From contig JAJVIN010000003.1 of NCBI GenBank assembly GCA_022071945.1, positions 1 through 64,000 of the forward strand: 64,000 nucleotides of DNA, given 5' to 3'. Below the pieces are notes generated by a model. It was not told the origin of the DNA. It searched no databases and worked only from the letters and a program-made list of their open reading frames with translations. Shown here in pieces: positions 35,521 to 44,789 of this stretch; the first letter of the stretch is position 1; each line of letters starts with the position of its first letter. The stretch is from Thermoanaerobaculia bacterium. Its GTDB lineage: Bacteria > Acidobacteriota > Thermoanaerobaculia > UBA5066. Position numbers and translations under genes: made by a program.

Positions 35521-38268
35521 GTGACCCCCCATCTCTCTCCTGGCACCCGGGCCGGCCCGTTCGAGATCCTGCGCCTCGCCGGCTCCGGAGGCATGGGAGA
35601 GGTCTACGAAAGCCTGGACACCCGGCTCGGAAGGCGCGTGGCCCTGAAGATCCTTCTCCCCGGCCACGCGTGGGACCGCGAGAGCTTCCGCCGTTTCGCT
35701 CTCGAGGCACGATCGATCGGGAGCATCAACCATCCCAACATCGTCGTCGTGCACACGGCCGGCGAGCACGAGGGGCTCCCCTACATCGTCACCGAGTTCC
35801 TGGAGGGCCAGACGCTCAGGCAACGCCTCCAGAAAGGCGGCCTTCCGCTCGCCGAGGCCCTGAGGGTGAGCCGCGAGGTCGCAGAGGGCCTTTCCGCCGT
35901 GCACGCGCGCGGAATCATCCACCGCGACCTGAAGCCGGAGAACATCTTCCTCACCGCATCAGGCGTCACGAAGCTCCTCGATTTCGGACTGGCCAAAGAC
36001 CTCGGGCCCGGCCCTGCCGAGCCCGACAAGACGGCTCCGGGGGAGGTCGTCGGGACTCCGGCCTACATGTCGCCGGAGCAGATCCAGGGTCTTGCGGCCG
36101 ACGCGCGTTCCGACCTCTTCGCTCTCGCCTCTGTCCTCCACGAGTCTCTGACCGGCCGCCCCTGCTTCTCGGGATCGAGCATCGTGGAGACGTTCCACGC
36201 CATTCTGAGGCGGCGTCCGCCACGGCTTGCCGCCTCCGGAGTCGTGGCTCCCGAGACCGTGCAGGGTCTTCTCGACCGGTGCCACGCGCAGGAGAGAGAA
36301 GAGAGGTTCGCCTCGGCAGGCGACGTTGCCTTCGCCATCAGCTGTATCGAGGCGGGTCTTTCCGACCCTCTCCTGACCGTGGCGGAGACGAAGTCGCTCG
36401 AGATCCCAGCGCTCCCGCCCCCGCACAAACCCTCACCCGCCAGGTTCCAGAGAGGCCTGGCGATCACGGGGGTGGTGGCCGTTCTCGCCGCCGGATTCTT
36501 CGCCCGGGGCTTTCTGCGAACACCGATCCCAGAGAGGCCAGTGTTGGACGTGACGATCGAGACGCCCTCCGGCACCTGGCTCGGGCCGGCCCTCGCGCTC
36601 TCCGAGAACGGCCAGAGGCTCCTCTTCGAAGCCGCAACCCTCGAGCGCGGCCAGTATCTCCTCTGGCTCAGAAAGCTCGAATCCCCTGCTTCCGCGCCCC
36701 TGTTCGGCACGGAGAGCGGGTTCTTTCCGTTCTGGGCTCCCTCGGGCGAGGCCTTTGGTTTCTTTTCATCGGGAAAGCTGAAGATCTCGAGGCTCTCGCC
36801 GGGAGTTCCGGAAGCCGTCGCGGACGCTCCTCGCGGGCTCGGGGGAACCTGGAACGACAAGGACCAGATCCTCTTTTCGCGCGACTTCGCATCGGGGCTG
36901 ACGCTCCTCGATCTTGGGACGCGTTCCCTCCGCGCGATCACGTCGGTGGCGGCATCTTCTGGCCACGAGTCTCACCGGTTCCCGCAGTTCCTACCGGGCG
37001 GGAGCCGGTTCATCTTCTTCGTCAAGAGCGAGGATCCTCGGATCGAGGGCACCTACGCCGGTTCTCTGGATGGCACGCCGCCCGTGCGGATTCTTTCGAC
37101 CCGGTCTCGCGCCGTCTACGCGGAAGACTCGGGAGACGGAAAGACCGAGAGAGCCCTGTTCTGGACAGCCGGAAACGACCTGATGGCGGCTCCGTTCGAC
37201 CCGGCAACGGGCCGGCTCGGAGCGGCGCCGGCCGTCATTGCCTCGGGGCTCCAGACGATTCTGAGGGCGGGATACGGGAGCTTCTCGGTCTCTCGCAACG
37301 GCCTCATGACCCTGGTCACCGACTCGAACTCCTCCAGCCGGCCCGCATGGCTCGACCGCTCGGGGAGGATCCTCGAGAGCTATCCTCCGGGCCTCTTTCG
37401 CAACGTGGCGCTCGCCCCCGATGGTTCCTTCTCGGCCGCGGAAAAGGTGGAGCCGGCCACGGGCGAACGGCGGATCGTCCTCTTCCGGAACGGGCGGGTG
37501 GAGGAAACCGGCGTTCCCAGGGGATCCGGGGCAGGTATCAGCCCTTTGATCACGCCCGACAGCCAATCGATCGTCTTCACCTGGGACCGGAATGGAAGCC
37601 GGGATCTCTTTCTCTCAGCGCTGGGAGGAACCGAGCCTCCGAGGCTCCTGTGGGAATCACCGGTCTCGAAGTATCCCAGCGGCTTCTCCCCCGACGGCCG
37701 GTTCCTGCTCGTGGAGACGCGGGACCCCAAGAGTTTCTCCGATTTGTGGATCCTCGCGGATCCGCTCTCCCCCCGTCCCACTCCCAGGCCGCTTCTGACG
37801 GGACCCGCGAACGAGGCTCAGGCCCGCTTTTCTCCGGATGGCCGCTTCATCGTCTACGCAAGCGACGAGTCGGGACGGTGGCAGATCTACGCCCGCTCGT
37901 TCCCCGAGTTTCGCGAGACGGTCCTGATCTCCAGGGATGGCGGCACGGATCCCCATTTCGGTTCCAGGGGCTCCGAAGTCTTCTACTTCACCGCCGACGG
38001 CCGGCTTGCCGCGGCCCGGGTCGAGGAGCGAAACGGAAAGCTCGCCGTCACGGCCACGAGCCCCCTTTTCGGCCTGCCGGTCGCCGAGCCCCTGGCCGAA
38101 AGGTCGCACTTTGCGCCGTCCCGGGATGGGGCCCGGTTCTTCGTGAACACCTCGTCCGACACGTTCTCGCCAGCCTCGCTCCGGCTCCTGCAGGGCTGGC
38201 GCCGGCTCCTCGCCCCGGCCGGCGGAGGAGCTCAGCCGATCGACTCGAGAATCCGGGCCGGCAGGTAG
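35521..38268 (+). CDS. membrane Ser/Thr protein kinase with PD40/TolB-type propeller
   Basis: The 915-residue receptor kinase starts at GTG. The kinase domain spans about residues 12-275: glycine loop AGSGGMGEVYESLD, invariant Lys in VALKILL, catalytic loop HRDLKPEN, DFGLA, and PAYMSPEQI at the activation segment. One transmembrane helix (LAITGVVAVLAAGFFARGF) near residue 320 is followed by about 570 extracytoplasmic residues built of WD40/PD40-like beta blades (SPDGRFLLVETRDPKS, FSPDGRFIVYASDESGRWQI). This layout is characteristic of Acidobacteria. The 3' end overlaps the convergent sixA by 37 bp. Confidence 0.95.
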   Translation: MTPHLSPGTRAGPFEILRLAGSGGMGEVYESLDTRLGRRVALKILLPGHAWDRESFRRFALEARSIGSINHPNIVVVHTAGEHEGLPYIVTEFLEGQTLRQRLQKGGLPLAEALRVSREVAEGLSAVHARGIIHRDLKPENIFLTASGVTKLLDFGLAKDLGPGPAEPDKTAPGEVVGTPAYMSPEQIQGLAADARSDLFALASVLHESLTGRPCFSGSSIVETFHAILRRRPPRLAASGVVAPETVQGLLDRCHAQEREERFASAGDVAFAISCIEAGLSDPLLTVAETKSLEIPALPPPHKPSPARFQRGLAITGVVAVLAAGFFARGFLRTPIPERPVLDVTIETPSGTWLGPALALSENGQRLLFEAATLERGQYLLWLRKLESPASAPLFGTESGFFPFWAPSGEAFGFFSSGKLKISRLSPGVPEAVADAPRGLGGTWNDKDQILFSRDFASGLTLLDLGTRSLRAITSVAASSGHESHRFPQFLPGGSRFIFFVKSEDPRIEGTYAGSLDGTPPVRILSTRSRAVYAEDSGDGKTERALFWTAGNDLMAAPFDPATGRLGAAPAVIASGLQTILRAGYGSFSVSRNGLMTLVTDSNSSSRPAWLDRSGRILESYPPGLFRNVALAPDGSFSAAEKVEPATGERRIVLFRNGRVEETGVPRGSGAGISPLITPDSQSIVFTWDRNGSRDLFLSALGGTEPPRLLWESPVSKYPSGFSPDGRFLLVETRDPKSFSDLWILADPLSPRPTPRPLLTGPANEAQARFSPDGRFIVYASDESGRWQIYARSFPEFRETVLISRDGGTDPHFGSRGSEVFYFTADGRLAAARVEERNGKLAVTATSPLFGLPVAEPLAERSHFAPSRDGARFFVNTSSDTFSPASLRLLQGWRRLLAPAGGGAQPIDSRIRAGR

Positions 38269-38717
38269 AAGCGAAGCTCGCCCTGCCCCGGCGGAATCCC
38301 GTCGAAGGCCGCGAGGCTGGCCTTCTTCACGGGCACCCCGAGACCGCCCCTGCCCGTCAGGAGCCGGCCGAACGTTTCGCCCAGGTGCGGCATGTGCCCG
38401 ACGAGAAGGACCGAGCTCGCCTTCTTGAATCGCGCGATCTCGCCCAGGACCTCCTCTGGATCCGCCCCGGGATCGAGGTTGTGGGTTACGAGGAGCGGCC
38501 TTGGGTGAGAGAGGGCCGAGGCGACGGGCTCCGCGGTCTGGCGCGCCCTCACGAGAGGCGAAATGAGGATCTCGTCGAAGGAGAGTCCGAGCCTGGCAAT
38601 CCCCCGGGAAACCGCCTGCATCCGCTTGTGGCCGTCCCGCGTCAGGCACCGGTCCGCGTCGAGACCTGAGGACGAGACCGCTTCCGCCTCGGCATGCCGG
38701 AGAAGACAGATCAACAT
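38232..38717 (-). CDS. sixA: phosphohistidine phosphatase SixA-like histidine phosphatase
   Basis: The 161-residue protein is of the short histidine-phosphatase (RHG) type. The catalytic RH motif is at the N-terminus (LLRHAEAE), a second Arg lies in SPLVRARQTAEP, and the second catalytic His in LLVGHMPHLGE. SixA removes phosphate from phosphohistidine proteins. ATG 38717 places the motif at residues 6-8, as in the family; a start at 38744 adds nine residues. It converges on and overlaps the end of the PD40 kinase gene. Confidence 0.9.
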   Translation of the reverse strand: MLICLLRHAEAEAVSSSGLDADRCLTRDGHKRMQAVSRGIARLGLSFDEILISPLVRARQTAEPVASALSHPRPLLVTHNLDPGADPEEVLGEIARFKKASSVLLVGHMPHLGETFGRLLTGRGGLGVPVKKASLAAFDGIPPGQGELRFYLPARILESIG

Positions 38718-38819
38718 GATCCTGGATTCTCTCTCCGGGCTCACGCGAGATCCAGAAAGGACGGCGGGGTGAGCCGGCCGTTGGCCCCGCTCACCCCGTC
38801 CTGTCGAATGGCCCCGGTC

Positions 38820-39413
38820 TCAGTCAGGCGTCAGGTCTCGTGCCAGCTCGCGCTTTGTCTCCGTCGAAAGCTCGGCGACAGCCTTGTAGTGGGGATGGTC
38901 GACGACGACCCGGACGGGGATCCCACCGGTTTCCAGGGCGGCGCGGAGCCCCGCGTCGAGCCCCAGCGGGAATCGCAGGTACTGCACCGCTGAGATCCTG
39001 TCTTCCCGCTCCTGGCCCGAGAGGAACTTCGCGGGCACTTTCTGCCCGGAAACCTCGAGCCAGATGTGCTTGCCCGAACCGAGTCCGATGAGCTGATCAA
39101 GCTCGGGCTGGATCCGGTCTTGCTGGGTGATCTCGATCATCAGGGTGCCGGAAACCTCGCCCGCGTCCGGAAGAAGCTCGTTGTACGTGTCGATCTCGTG
39201 CTGGACGGCCTCGGGCCTGACGATGCGTTCGGCCCGGCACATCTCTTGGACTTGGTTGAGAACCGTGATCCTGTTCTCGAAGACGAGTGTCATCTTGGGG
39301 CCCAGAAAGACACGCCGGCGGGCCTTCTCCTCGATGACGCTCTTTCGCCAGTCGGGACGGATGAGCTCGTACTCGTGCAGGTTCTTGATGTCCGAAAGGA
39401 CCAGTTTCCTCAT
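38820..39413 (-). CDS. DUF3501 family protein
   Basis: The 197-residue protein matches the DUF3501 family: MRKLVLSDIKNLHEYELIRP at the start, RRRVFLGPKMTLVFENR, an acidic middle (RPEAVQHEIDTYNELLP) and LRFPLG near the C-terminus. No cysteines or obvious cofactor ligands are conserved. DUF3501 genes recur next to rubrerythrin and an HdrB/GlpC-like Fe-S protein, as here. Its ATG overlaps the TGA of the Fe-S gene (ATGA), so the two are made together. The biochemical role is unknown. Confidence 0.88.
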   Translation of the reverse strand: MRKLVLSDIKNLHEYELIRPDWRKSVIEEKARRRVFLGPKMTLVFENRITVLNQVQEMCRAERIVRPEAVQHEIDTYNELLPDAGEVSGTLMIEITQQDRIQPELDQLIGLGSGKHIWLEVSGQKVPAKFLSGQEREDRISAVQYLRFPLGLDAGLRAALETGGIPVRVVVDHPHYKAVAELSTETKRELARDLTPD

Positions 39414-40672
39414 GGTGCCTCCAGGCCGTAGGCGTTCCGAATGACCTCGATGGGGTGCCACACGGATGTGCCCATGCCTTGCCGTATCTGTACGCCGGCG
39501 AGGGCGCAGTCGGACGCCAGGATTTCGGCCTTGGCGGCGGCGAGCCCGTCGAAGAGCTTCTGCCCCACCTTCATCGACTCCTCGAAGTACTCGGCCTTCA
39601 TCGCCCACGTGCCGTCGTGTCCCGAGCATTTCTCCACCATCGTCACCTTCGCGCCGGTCGCGGCAAGGAGATCGCGGGACTTGTAACCGATGTTCTGGAC
39701 CTTCAGATGGCACGGCAGGTGGTAGGCCACCGAGGCCGGCGCCTTCGGGAAGTCGAGAGACAGGAGCCCTTTCCCCTTCAGCTCCATCAGGAACTCGCAC
39801 AGGTCCCGCGTCCCCTTCGCCACCGCGAGGGTGTCCTCGTCCTTGGCGAGCCAGGGATACTCCTTCTTGATCATCAGGGAGCACGAGGGACCCGGCGTGA
39901 CGATCGTGTAGCCCTTGGCTACCCACGACCTCAGCGCGGAGACGAGGGCCGTTCGCGCCTCGTTGGCGCCCTTGACATCGCCGACATCGTAGAAGGGCAT
40001 CCCGCAGCACTGCGGATACTCGACGGCGACCTCGACATTGTTCTTTTCCAGGACTTGGACTGCGGCCTTCCCGATATCGGGACGGTTCCATTCCACCGAG
40101 CAGGTCGGGAAGAGGACGACCTTGGCGACGGGAGTGGCCACCTTCGTTCCCCCCCGCTTTTCGAACCACTTCGTGAACGTCTGCCAGACGAAGGTGGGCA
40201 GGTGCTTCTTCGCGGAGATGCCCACTGCCTTCTCCATCGCCCAACGGGCCACCGGGAGCGAGTTGACGAAGTTCGCGACGGGCGCCACGGGCCGGGAGAG
40301 AGCGCCGAGCTTGTCGGGCCGAGAGAGCATCTTCTCCCGCAGCGGGAGCCCCTTCTCCTCCACCCGAACGCGCCGCGCGTCCAGGACGAGGTGCGGGATG
40401 TCGACACTCCAGCGGTGAGGCGGAATGTACGGACAGTGCGGAATACAGAGCTTGCACTCGTAGCAAAGGTCGACGAAATCCTCCAGGACCTTCCCGGGAA
40501 GCTTGTCGGCCTCGCCGTCCACTTCCGGAACATCGAGGGCCTTGAAGAGGATGTCGAAGGAGGGACACAGCGAGAAGCAGCGACGGCAGCCGTGACAGAT
40601 GTCGGCGATCCGTACGAGCTCCTGCGTCAGAGTGGCCTTGTCGGTGACCGCGACGGGACCCTTCACAGCCAT
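39410..40672 (-). CDS. (Fe-S)-binding oxidoreductase, GlpC/HdrB-like
   Basis: This 420-residue protein has an N-terminal dicluster ferredoxin domain (CHGCRRCFSLCP at about 29-40, CYECKLCIPHCP at about 73-84), enough for two [4Fe-4S] clusters. Two C-terminal CCG-type domains follow (YPQCCGMPFYDVGD at about 220, and the degenerate LPCHLKVQNIG ... EKCSGHDGTW at about 340-370). That is the GlpC/HdrD-like architecture of membrane-peripheral electron carriers; no transmembrane segment is visible. It lies between rubrerythrin and DUF3501 on the same strand, suggesting it passes reducing equivalents in peroxide defence. Confidence 0.92.
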   Translation of the reverse strand: MAVKGPVAVTDKATLTQELVRIADICHGCRRCFSLCPSFDILFKALDVPEVDGEADKLPGKVLEDFVDLCYECKLCIPHCPYIPPHRWSVDIPHLVLDARRVRVEEKGLPLREKMLSRPDKLGALSRPVAPVANFVNSLPVARWAMEKAVGISAKKHLPTFVWQTFTKWFEKRGGTKVATPVAKVVLFPTCSVEWNRPDIGKAAVQVLEKNNVEVAVEYPQCCGMPFYDVGDVKGANEARTALVSALRSWVAKGYTIVTPGPSCSLMIKKEYPWLAKDEDTLAVAKGTRDLCEFLMELKGKGLLSLDFPKAPASVAYHLPCHLKVQNIGYKSRDLLAATGAKVTMVEKCSGHDGTWAMKAEYFEESMKVGQKLFDGLAAAKAEILASDCALAGVQIRQGMGTSVWHPIEVIRNAYGLEAP

Positions 40673-40737
40673 GGGGCGATCCGCCTTTCTTCTGACCTTT
40701 ATTCAGGGGGGAATCCCCGGTTCCCGACCGGGGAGCG

Positions 40738-40771
40738 GCCGGGGCGGCGCGGGAACCCCCGCCGCCCCGGC
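40738..40771. terminator. 12-bp GC stem between rubrerythrin and the Fe-S gene
   Basis: GCCGGGGCGGCG (40738-40749) pairs exactly with CGCCGCCCCGGC (40760-40771) around a 10-base loop, 19 bp after the rubrerythrin stop on the minus strand. It probably attenuates readthrough, making rubrerythrin the most abundant product. No T-run is present. Confidence 0.6.
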
Positions 40772-40789
40772 ATCGTGGAGATCCAGGAC

Positions 40790-41221
40790 TTAGGCGTTCG
40801 CCTTCTGGAGCTCGGTCAGGAGCTTGCCGAAGCGATTCGCGTGCGACTTCTCGGCGCGCGCCAGCGTCTCGAACCAGTCGGCGATCTCGGAGAAGCCCTC
40901 CTCGCGAGCCGTGCGGGCGAAGCCCGGGTACATCTGCGTGTACTCGTACGTCTCACCCTCGACCGCGCACTTCAGGTTCGCCTCGGTGGAACCGAACGGC
41001 AGGTCCGTCGCCGGGTCGCCCGCGGCCTTCAGGTAGTCCATGTGCCCATGCGCGTGCCCCGTCTCACCCTCGGCCGTGTCGCGGAAGTTGCCGGCGATCT
41101 CGGGGTAGCCCTCGATGTCGGCCTTGTCGGCGAAGTAGAGATAGCGGCGATTCGCCTGACTCTCGCCAGCAAACGCGTGCTTGAGGTTCTCGTGGGTCTT
41201 CGTGCCTTTGAGTTCAGCCAT
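40790..41221 (-). CDS. rubrerythrin (short form without rubredoxin domain)
   Basis: The 143-residue protein has the ferritin-like diiron four-helix bundle of rubrerythrin ([19 protein letters not shown], an E-x2-H in [27 protein letters not shown], and a final E-x2-H in [11 protein letters not shown]). It lacks the C-terminal four-cysteine rubredoxin domain, so it needs an outside electron donor; the neighbouring Fe-S protein is a candidate. Rubrerythrins reduce hydrogen peroxide to water. ATG 41221 is preferred to ATG 41227 because AGGAG is 8 bases from it and only 2 from the other. Confidence 0.95.
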   Translation of the reverse strand: MAELKGTKTHENLKHAFAGESQANRRYLYFADKADIEGYPEIAGNFRDTAEGETGHAHGHMDYLKAAGDPATDLPFGSTEANLKCAVEGETYEYTQMYPGFARTAREEGFSEIADWFETLARAEKSHANRFGKLLTELQKANA

Positions 41222-41259
41222 TTCCATGTCTCCTTTGTCCGGGGTTCTTCTTTAGACCG

Positions 41260-41265
41260 AGTATA
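41260..41265 (-). promoter_or_regulatory. -10-like box of rubrerythrin promoter
   Basis: TATACT on the minus strand stands in the only A/T-rich patch of the region (41255-41280), 39 bp upstream of the rubrerythrin start. A clear -35 element is not evident, so an activator or alternative sigma may be needed. Confidence 0.35.
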
Positions 41266-41415
41266 AAATAGAAATCCATCACAGGCTACGAGATTCCCCG
41301 GCTCCTGGATCTAGCCTAATATCAAAAGCAAGGGTCGAGCGACGGCGAAACCAGGATGCGTCTCCGGTACCCGGGGAGTTTCCGGAAATCCCCGCTGACC
41401 CTGGGGAGACGAGCC

Positions 41416-42363
41416 TTGCCTTCCAAGAACCACTACAAAGTCGTGATCCTGGGCACGGGTCCCGCCGGACTCACGGCCGCCATTTACGCTTCTCGAGCCA
41501 ACCTGGAGCCCCTCGTCCTCGAGGGAAGCCAGCCCGGCGGACAGCTGACGACAACGACGGAAGTCGAGAACTACCCGGGCTTCGAGCACGGGGTTCAGGG
41601 TCCCGAGTTCATCGAGAACACCCGGGCACAGGCCCGGCGTTTCGGCAGCGAAATCGCGGCGGAGACGGTCGTGTCGGTCACCCTGTCGAAACGTCCGTTC
41701 GAGATCGCCCTGGAGTCGGGAACCCTGCTGACGGCCGACGCCCTGATCGTCGCGACGGGCGCATCCGCCAAGTACCTGGGACTTCCGGCCGAGAAGCGCC
41801 TCCTGGGGTACGGGGTTTCAGCCTGCGCGACGTGCGATGGGTTCTTCTTCCGGGGCAAGGAGGTCGTCATCGTGGGCGGCGGCGACACGGCGATGGAGGA
41901 GGCGAACTTCCTCACGAAGTTCTGCTCGAGAGTTCACGTGGTCCACCGGCGTGACGAGTTCCGGGCCTCGAAGATCATGGCCCAGAGAACGCTTTCGAAC
42001 CCGAAGATCAACGTGATCTGGAACAGCGTGGTCGACGACATCCTGGGAGCACCCGAGACCGGTGTGAGCGGGGTGATCCTGAGGAACGTGAAAAGCGGCG
42101 AGAAGAGCGAGCTTTCGGTCAAGGGCTACTTCTCGGCGATCGGCCACCAGCCGAACACGGCGCTCTTCGTTGGCCAGCTCGAGATGGACGATGTCGGCTA
42201 CCTGAAGATCCAGCACCCGTCGACGCGTACGAACGTGGAAGGGGTCTTTGCGGCCGGCGACGTCGCGGACCCGAGCTACAGGCAAGCGGTCTCGGCCGCC
42301 GGGGAAGGGTGCAAGGCCGCCATCGACGCCGAGCGCTGGCTGGCTTCCCAGGGTATCCACTGA
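41416..42363 (+). CDS. trxB: thioredoxin reductase
   Basis: The 315-residue flavoenzyme transfers electrons from NADPH to thioredoxin. The FAD fold (VVILGTGPAGLTAAIYASRA), redox-active CATC (SACATCDGFF), NADPH fold (VVIVGGGDTAMEEANFL) and the phosphate-binding HRRDEFRAS are all present, as is the final FAD motif GVFAAGDVADPSYRQAV. TTG 41416 follows GGGGAG and gives the expected N-terminus (PSKNHYKVVILG); an in-frame ATG at 41356 would add 20 residues. It is divergent from the rubrerythrin operon, consistent with a shared oxidative-stress role. Confidence 0.95.
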   Translation: MPSKNHYKVVILGTGPAGLTAAIYASRANLEPLVLEGSQPGGQLTTTTEVENYPGFEHGVQGPEFIENTRAQARRFGSEIAAETVVSVTLSKRPFEIALESGTLLTADALIVATGASAKYLGLPAEKRLLGYGVSACATCDGFFFRGKEVVIVGGGDTAMEEANFLTKFCSRVHVVHRRDEFRASKIMAQRTLSNPKINVIWNSVVDDILGAPETGVSGVILRNVKSGEKSELSVKGYFSAIGHQPNTALFVGQLEMDDVGYLKIQHPSTRTNVEGVFAAGDVADPSYRQAVSAAGEGCKAAIDAERWLASQGIH

Positions 42364-42433
42364 CCGGCGGTCCCTCTCCATTCTCGCCCTGATGGGCTCC
42401 CCTGCCCGAGCCTGCCGGGGCGAGAATAGGGGC

Positions 42434-44161
42434 ATGAACAACCAGCGTCTCTCCCTCTCGGAGTTCGTCGACGCGGCCCGGGGTCTGACTCCCGCCGACG
42501 TGGTGTTCCGGAATGCGCGGGTCGTCAATGTCCTGACCGGCGAGATCCACAAGGAAACGGTCGGCGTTCGGGGCGGAACGATCCTGGGGTTTGGTCCCTA
42601 CGCGGGCCGTGAGGAGATCGACCTGGGCGGCCGGTACCTCGCCCCGGCCCTGTGGGATGCCCACCTGCACATCGAGTCGACGATGACGACCCCGCGGGAG
42701 TTCTCCCGGCTGGCGATCCCCCGGGGCACCGCGGCCGTCGTCACCGACCCCCATGAGATCGCCAACGTGAGGGGGACGGCGGGCCTCGAGGACTTCCTCG
42801 CCGACGCGTCGGGTCTCCCGATCGACATCCATGTGATGCTGCCCTCCTGCGTACCGGCCACGCATCTCGAGACAGCGGGAGCTCGCCTGGAGGCGGCCGA
42901 CCTGGCGCCGTTTCTCGGCCGTTCGAACGTCCTTGGTCTCGCCGAGATGATGAACGTGCCGGGCTTTCTCTTTGGCGACCCGGGAGTGAGGGCGAAGGTG
43001 GAGAGTGCCCGATCGGCGGGAGTACCGATAGACGGCCATTCCCCCCTCCTCTCCGGTCTCGATCTCAACGCTTACATTGGTGCCGGGATCCGGTCCGACC
43101 ACGAGTGTCTCTCGGCGTCCGAAGCCCGCGAAAAAGCCCGGCGCGGGATGTCGATCTGGATCCGGGAGGGGACGGCGGCGAAGAACCTGGAAGAGCTCCT
43201 CCCGCTCGTGACCGCTCAGAACTCGCCTTGTTTCGCCTTCGCGACGGACGACCGCCATCCCTGGGATCTCCTGTCGCACGGGCACGTCGACCACCATGTG
43301 AGGCGGGCGATTTCGTCCGGTCTCGACCCCGTCCTGGCCCTGCGGCTGGCCTCGCTGTCCTGTGCCCGGCACTACGGATTCCGCGATCGCGGGGCCATCG
43401 CGCCGGGGTATCGGGCCGATCTCATCGTCTTCGAGGATCTCGCGAGCTTCGAGCCCGATCTCGTCTATCTGAAGGGACAGCTCGTCGCGCGCTCCGGGCA
43501 CCTGCTCGAACCGATTCCCTCCCGCCTCATGACCGAGGGCCCGGCCTTCGACATCGACGGATTCGACCGGACGCGCCTGAGGGTCCCGGCGGGTGCCGGG
43601 GCCAGTGTCCGGGTCATCGACATCATTCCCGGGAACCTGACCACCGGAGCGAGGACCCTGCCTGCCCTCATTCACGACGGCGCGGCGGTGGCGGATCCCG
43701 ACCGTGATCTCGCCAAGCTCGCCGTGGTCGAGCGGCACAAGGGAACGGGAAACGTCGGCGTGGCTTTTGCCTCGGGCTTCGGCCTCAGGCGCGGGGCGAT
43801 CTCTTCCTCGGTGGCGCACGACTCACACAACATCGTCGCTCTGGGATGCGACGATCAGTCGATGGAAACGGCGATCCGGAGAACCGCGGCGATCGGAGGC
43901 GGAATCGTGATCGCCAACGGCGGAAGTGTCCTGGCCGAGATCCCGCTGCCGGTGGCCGGCCTGATGTCCAACGAGCCGATCGCCGACATTGATCACCTCG
44001 AAAGACGGGCAAACGAGGCGGCTCTCTCGCTCGGGACGACGGTGAACCATCCCTTCATGACCCTGGCCTTTCTCGCGCTGCCGGTGATCCCGGAACTGAA
44101 GCTGACGGACAGGGGCCTCGTCGACGTCTCGAAGTTCGACTTCGTTCCCGCCGTCGTTTGA
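42434..44161 (+). CDS. ade: adenine deaminase
   Basis: The 575-residue enzyme converts adenine to hypoxanthine in purine salvage. The amidohydrolase-superfamily metal motif HxH is in LWDAHLHIESTM near residue 80, and TDPHEIANV, DGHSPLLSG, SDHECLS and ATDDRHPWDLL mark the Ade-specific barrel. The C-terminal adenine-deaminase domain follows (HKGTGNVGVAFASGFGL, VAHDSHNIVALG). Length and order are those of the family. AGGGGC precedes the ATG. The gene stands alone between trxB and the BON-LysM gene. Confidence 0.96.
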   Translation: MNNQRLSLSEFVDAARGLTPADVVFRNARVVNVLTGEIHKETVGVRGGTILGFGPYAGREEIDLGGRYLAPALWDAHLHIESTMTTPREFSRLAIPRGTAAVVTDPHEIANVRGTAGLEDFLADASGLPIDIHVMLPSCVPATHLETAGARLEAADLAPFLGRSNVLGLAEMMNVPGFLFGDPGVRAKVESARSAGVPIDGHSPLLSGLDLNAYIGAGIRSDHECLSASEAREKARRGMSIWIREGTAAKNLEELLPLVTAQNSPCFAFATDDRHPWDLLSHGHVDHHVRRAISSGLDPVLALRLASLSCARHYGFRDRGAIAPGYRADLIVFEDLASFEPDLVYLKGQLVARSGHLLEPIPSRLMTEGPAFDIDGFDRTRLRVPAGAGASVRVIDIIPGNLTTGARTLPALIHDGAAVADPDRDLAKLAVVERHKGTGNVGVAFASGFGLRRGAISSSVAHDSHNIVALGCDDQSMETAIRRTAAIGGGIVIANGGSVLAEIPLPVAGLMSNEPIADIDHLERRANEAALSLGTTVNHPFMTLAFLALPVIPELKLTDRGLVDVSKFDFVPAVV

Positions 44162-44244
44162 GCTCCAAAAAGAAAGGCGTGCTAGGCTGACACCATACCC
44201 AACGGAACGCCCGGAGCGTTCTCCAAAACGAGAGGAGCAGCGAA

Positions 44245-44727
44245 ATGGGTCTGTTCGGAAAGTCCTTCGAGGAAAAGGTCGAGGAAGCAGTCCAGGCACT
44301 GCGCACCCAGTTTCCGGTCAAGGGGCTGCATGCCGAAGTCCAGGACAAGACTGTCACGCTGTCGGGTGTGGCGCCCTCGCCGGAGGTGAAGGCCGAGGTC
44401 ATGAAGGCCTTCAACGCCCGTGTCGAGACCGAGAACACCTTCAACAAGATGACGGTCGCCGCGCCAGCAGGCGCTCCAGCGGCGGCCCCGGCTCCGGTGG
44501 CCCCGGCCGCGGCTGTTGTGTCGGAGCCCTCCGCGGCAGCCGTCCCCGTCTCCGCTCCCGCGGCTGAGGAGCGCATCCACGTCGTGGCAGCCGGTGAGTC
44601 CTTGAGCGCGATCTCGAAGAAGTACTACGGGAACGCGAACGCGTACATGAAGATCTTCGAGGCGAACAAGGACATCCTCAAGAATCCCGATGTGATCCAC
44701 CCGGGTCAGAAGCTCAGGATTCCCTAG
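44245..44727 (+). CDS. BON-LysM protein (Kbp/YgaU-like)
   Basis: The 160-residue protein has an N-terminal BON domain (about 1-75; [32 protein letters not shown]), an Ala/Pro/Val linker of about 35 residues, and a C-terminal LysM domain ([20 protein letters not shown] ... [10 protein letters not shown]). This is the architecture of E. coli Kbp (YgaU), a cytoplasmic K+-binding protein. No signal peptide is seen, consistent with Kbp. The linker is longer than in E. coli. GAGGAG precedes the ATG. Confidence 0.9.
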   Translation: MGLFGKSFEEKVEEAVQALRTQFPVKGLHAEVQDKTVTLSGVAPSPEVKAEVMKAFNARVETENTFNKMTVAAPAGAPAAAPAPVAPAAAVVSEPSAAAVPVSAPAAEERIHVVAAGESLSAISKKYYGNANAYMKIFEANKDILKNPDVIHPGQKLRIP

Positions 44728-44734
44728 CAAAGGC

Positions 44735-44775
44735 CCCTGACGAGTCAGGGTGAGGCCCGGCCGTCCCGACCGGCC
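44735..44775. terminator. tandem hairpins after the BON-LysM gene
   Basis: CCCTGAC-GA-GTCAGGG (44735-44750) and GGCCG ... CGGCC (44759-44775) lie between the convergent ends at 44727 and 44790, a position expected for a bidirectional terminator. No long T-run is seen. Confidence 0.5.
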
Positions 44776-44789
44776 CCAGTTCTTCGTCC

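Noticed and set aside
35511-38669. 1,052-codon plus-strand frame overlapping the PD40 kinase
   Set aside because: It is a frame-shifted reading of the kinase gene; the kinase frame carries all catalytic motifs.
38820-40568. Longer version of the DUF3501 gene starting at 40568
   Set aside because: Its first 385 codons are an out-of-frame reading of the Fe-S protein gene; family sequence begins at ATG 39413.
40738-40771. Considered as an attachment or origin site
   Set aside because: It is a simple perfect stem between two co-directional genes, better explained as an attenuator.
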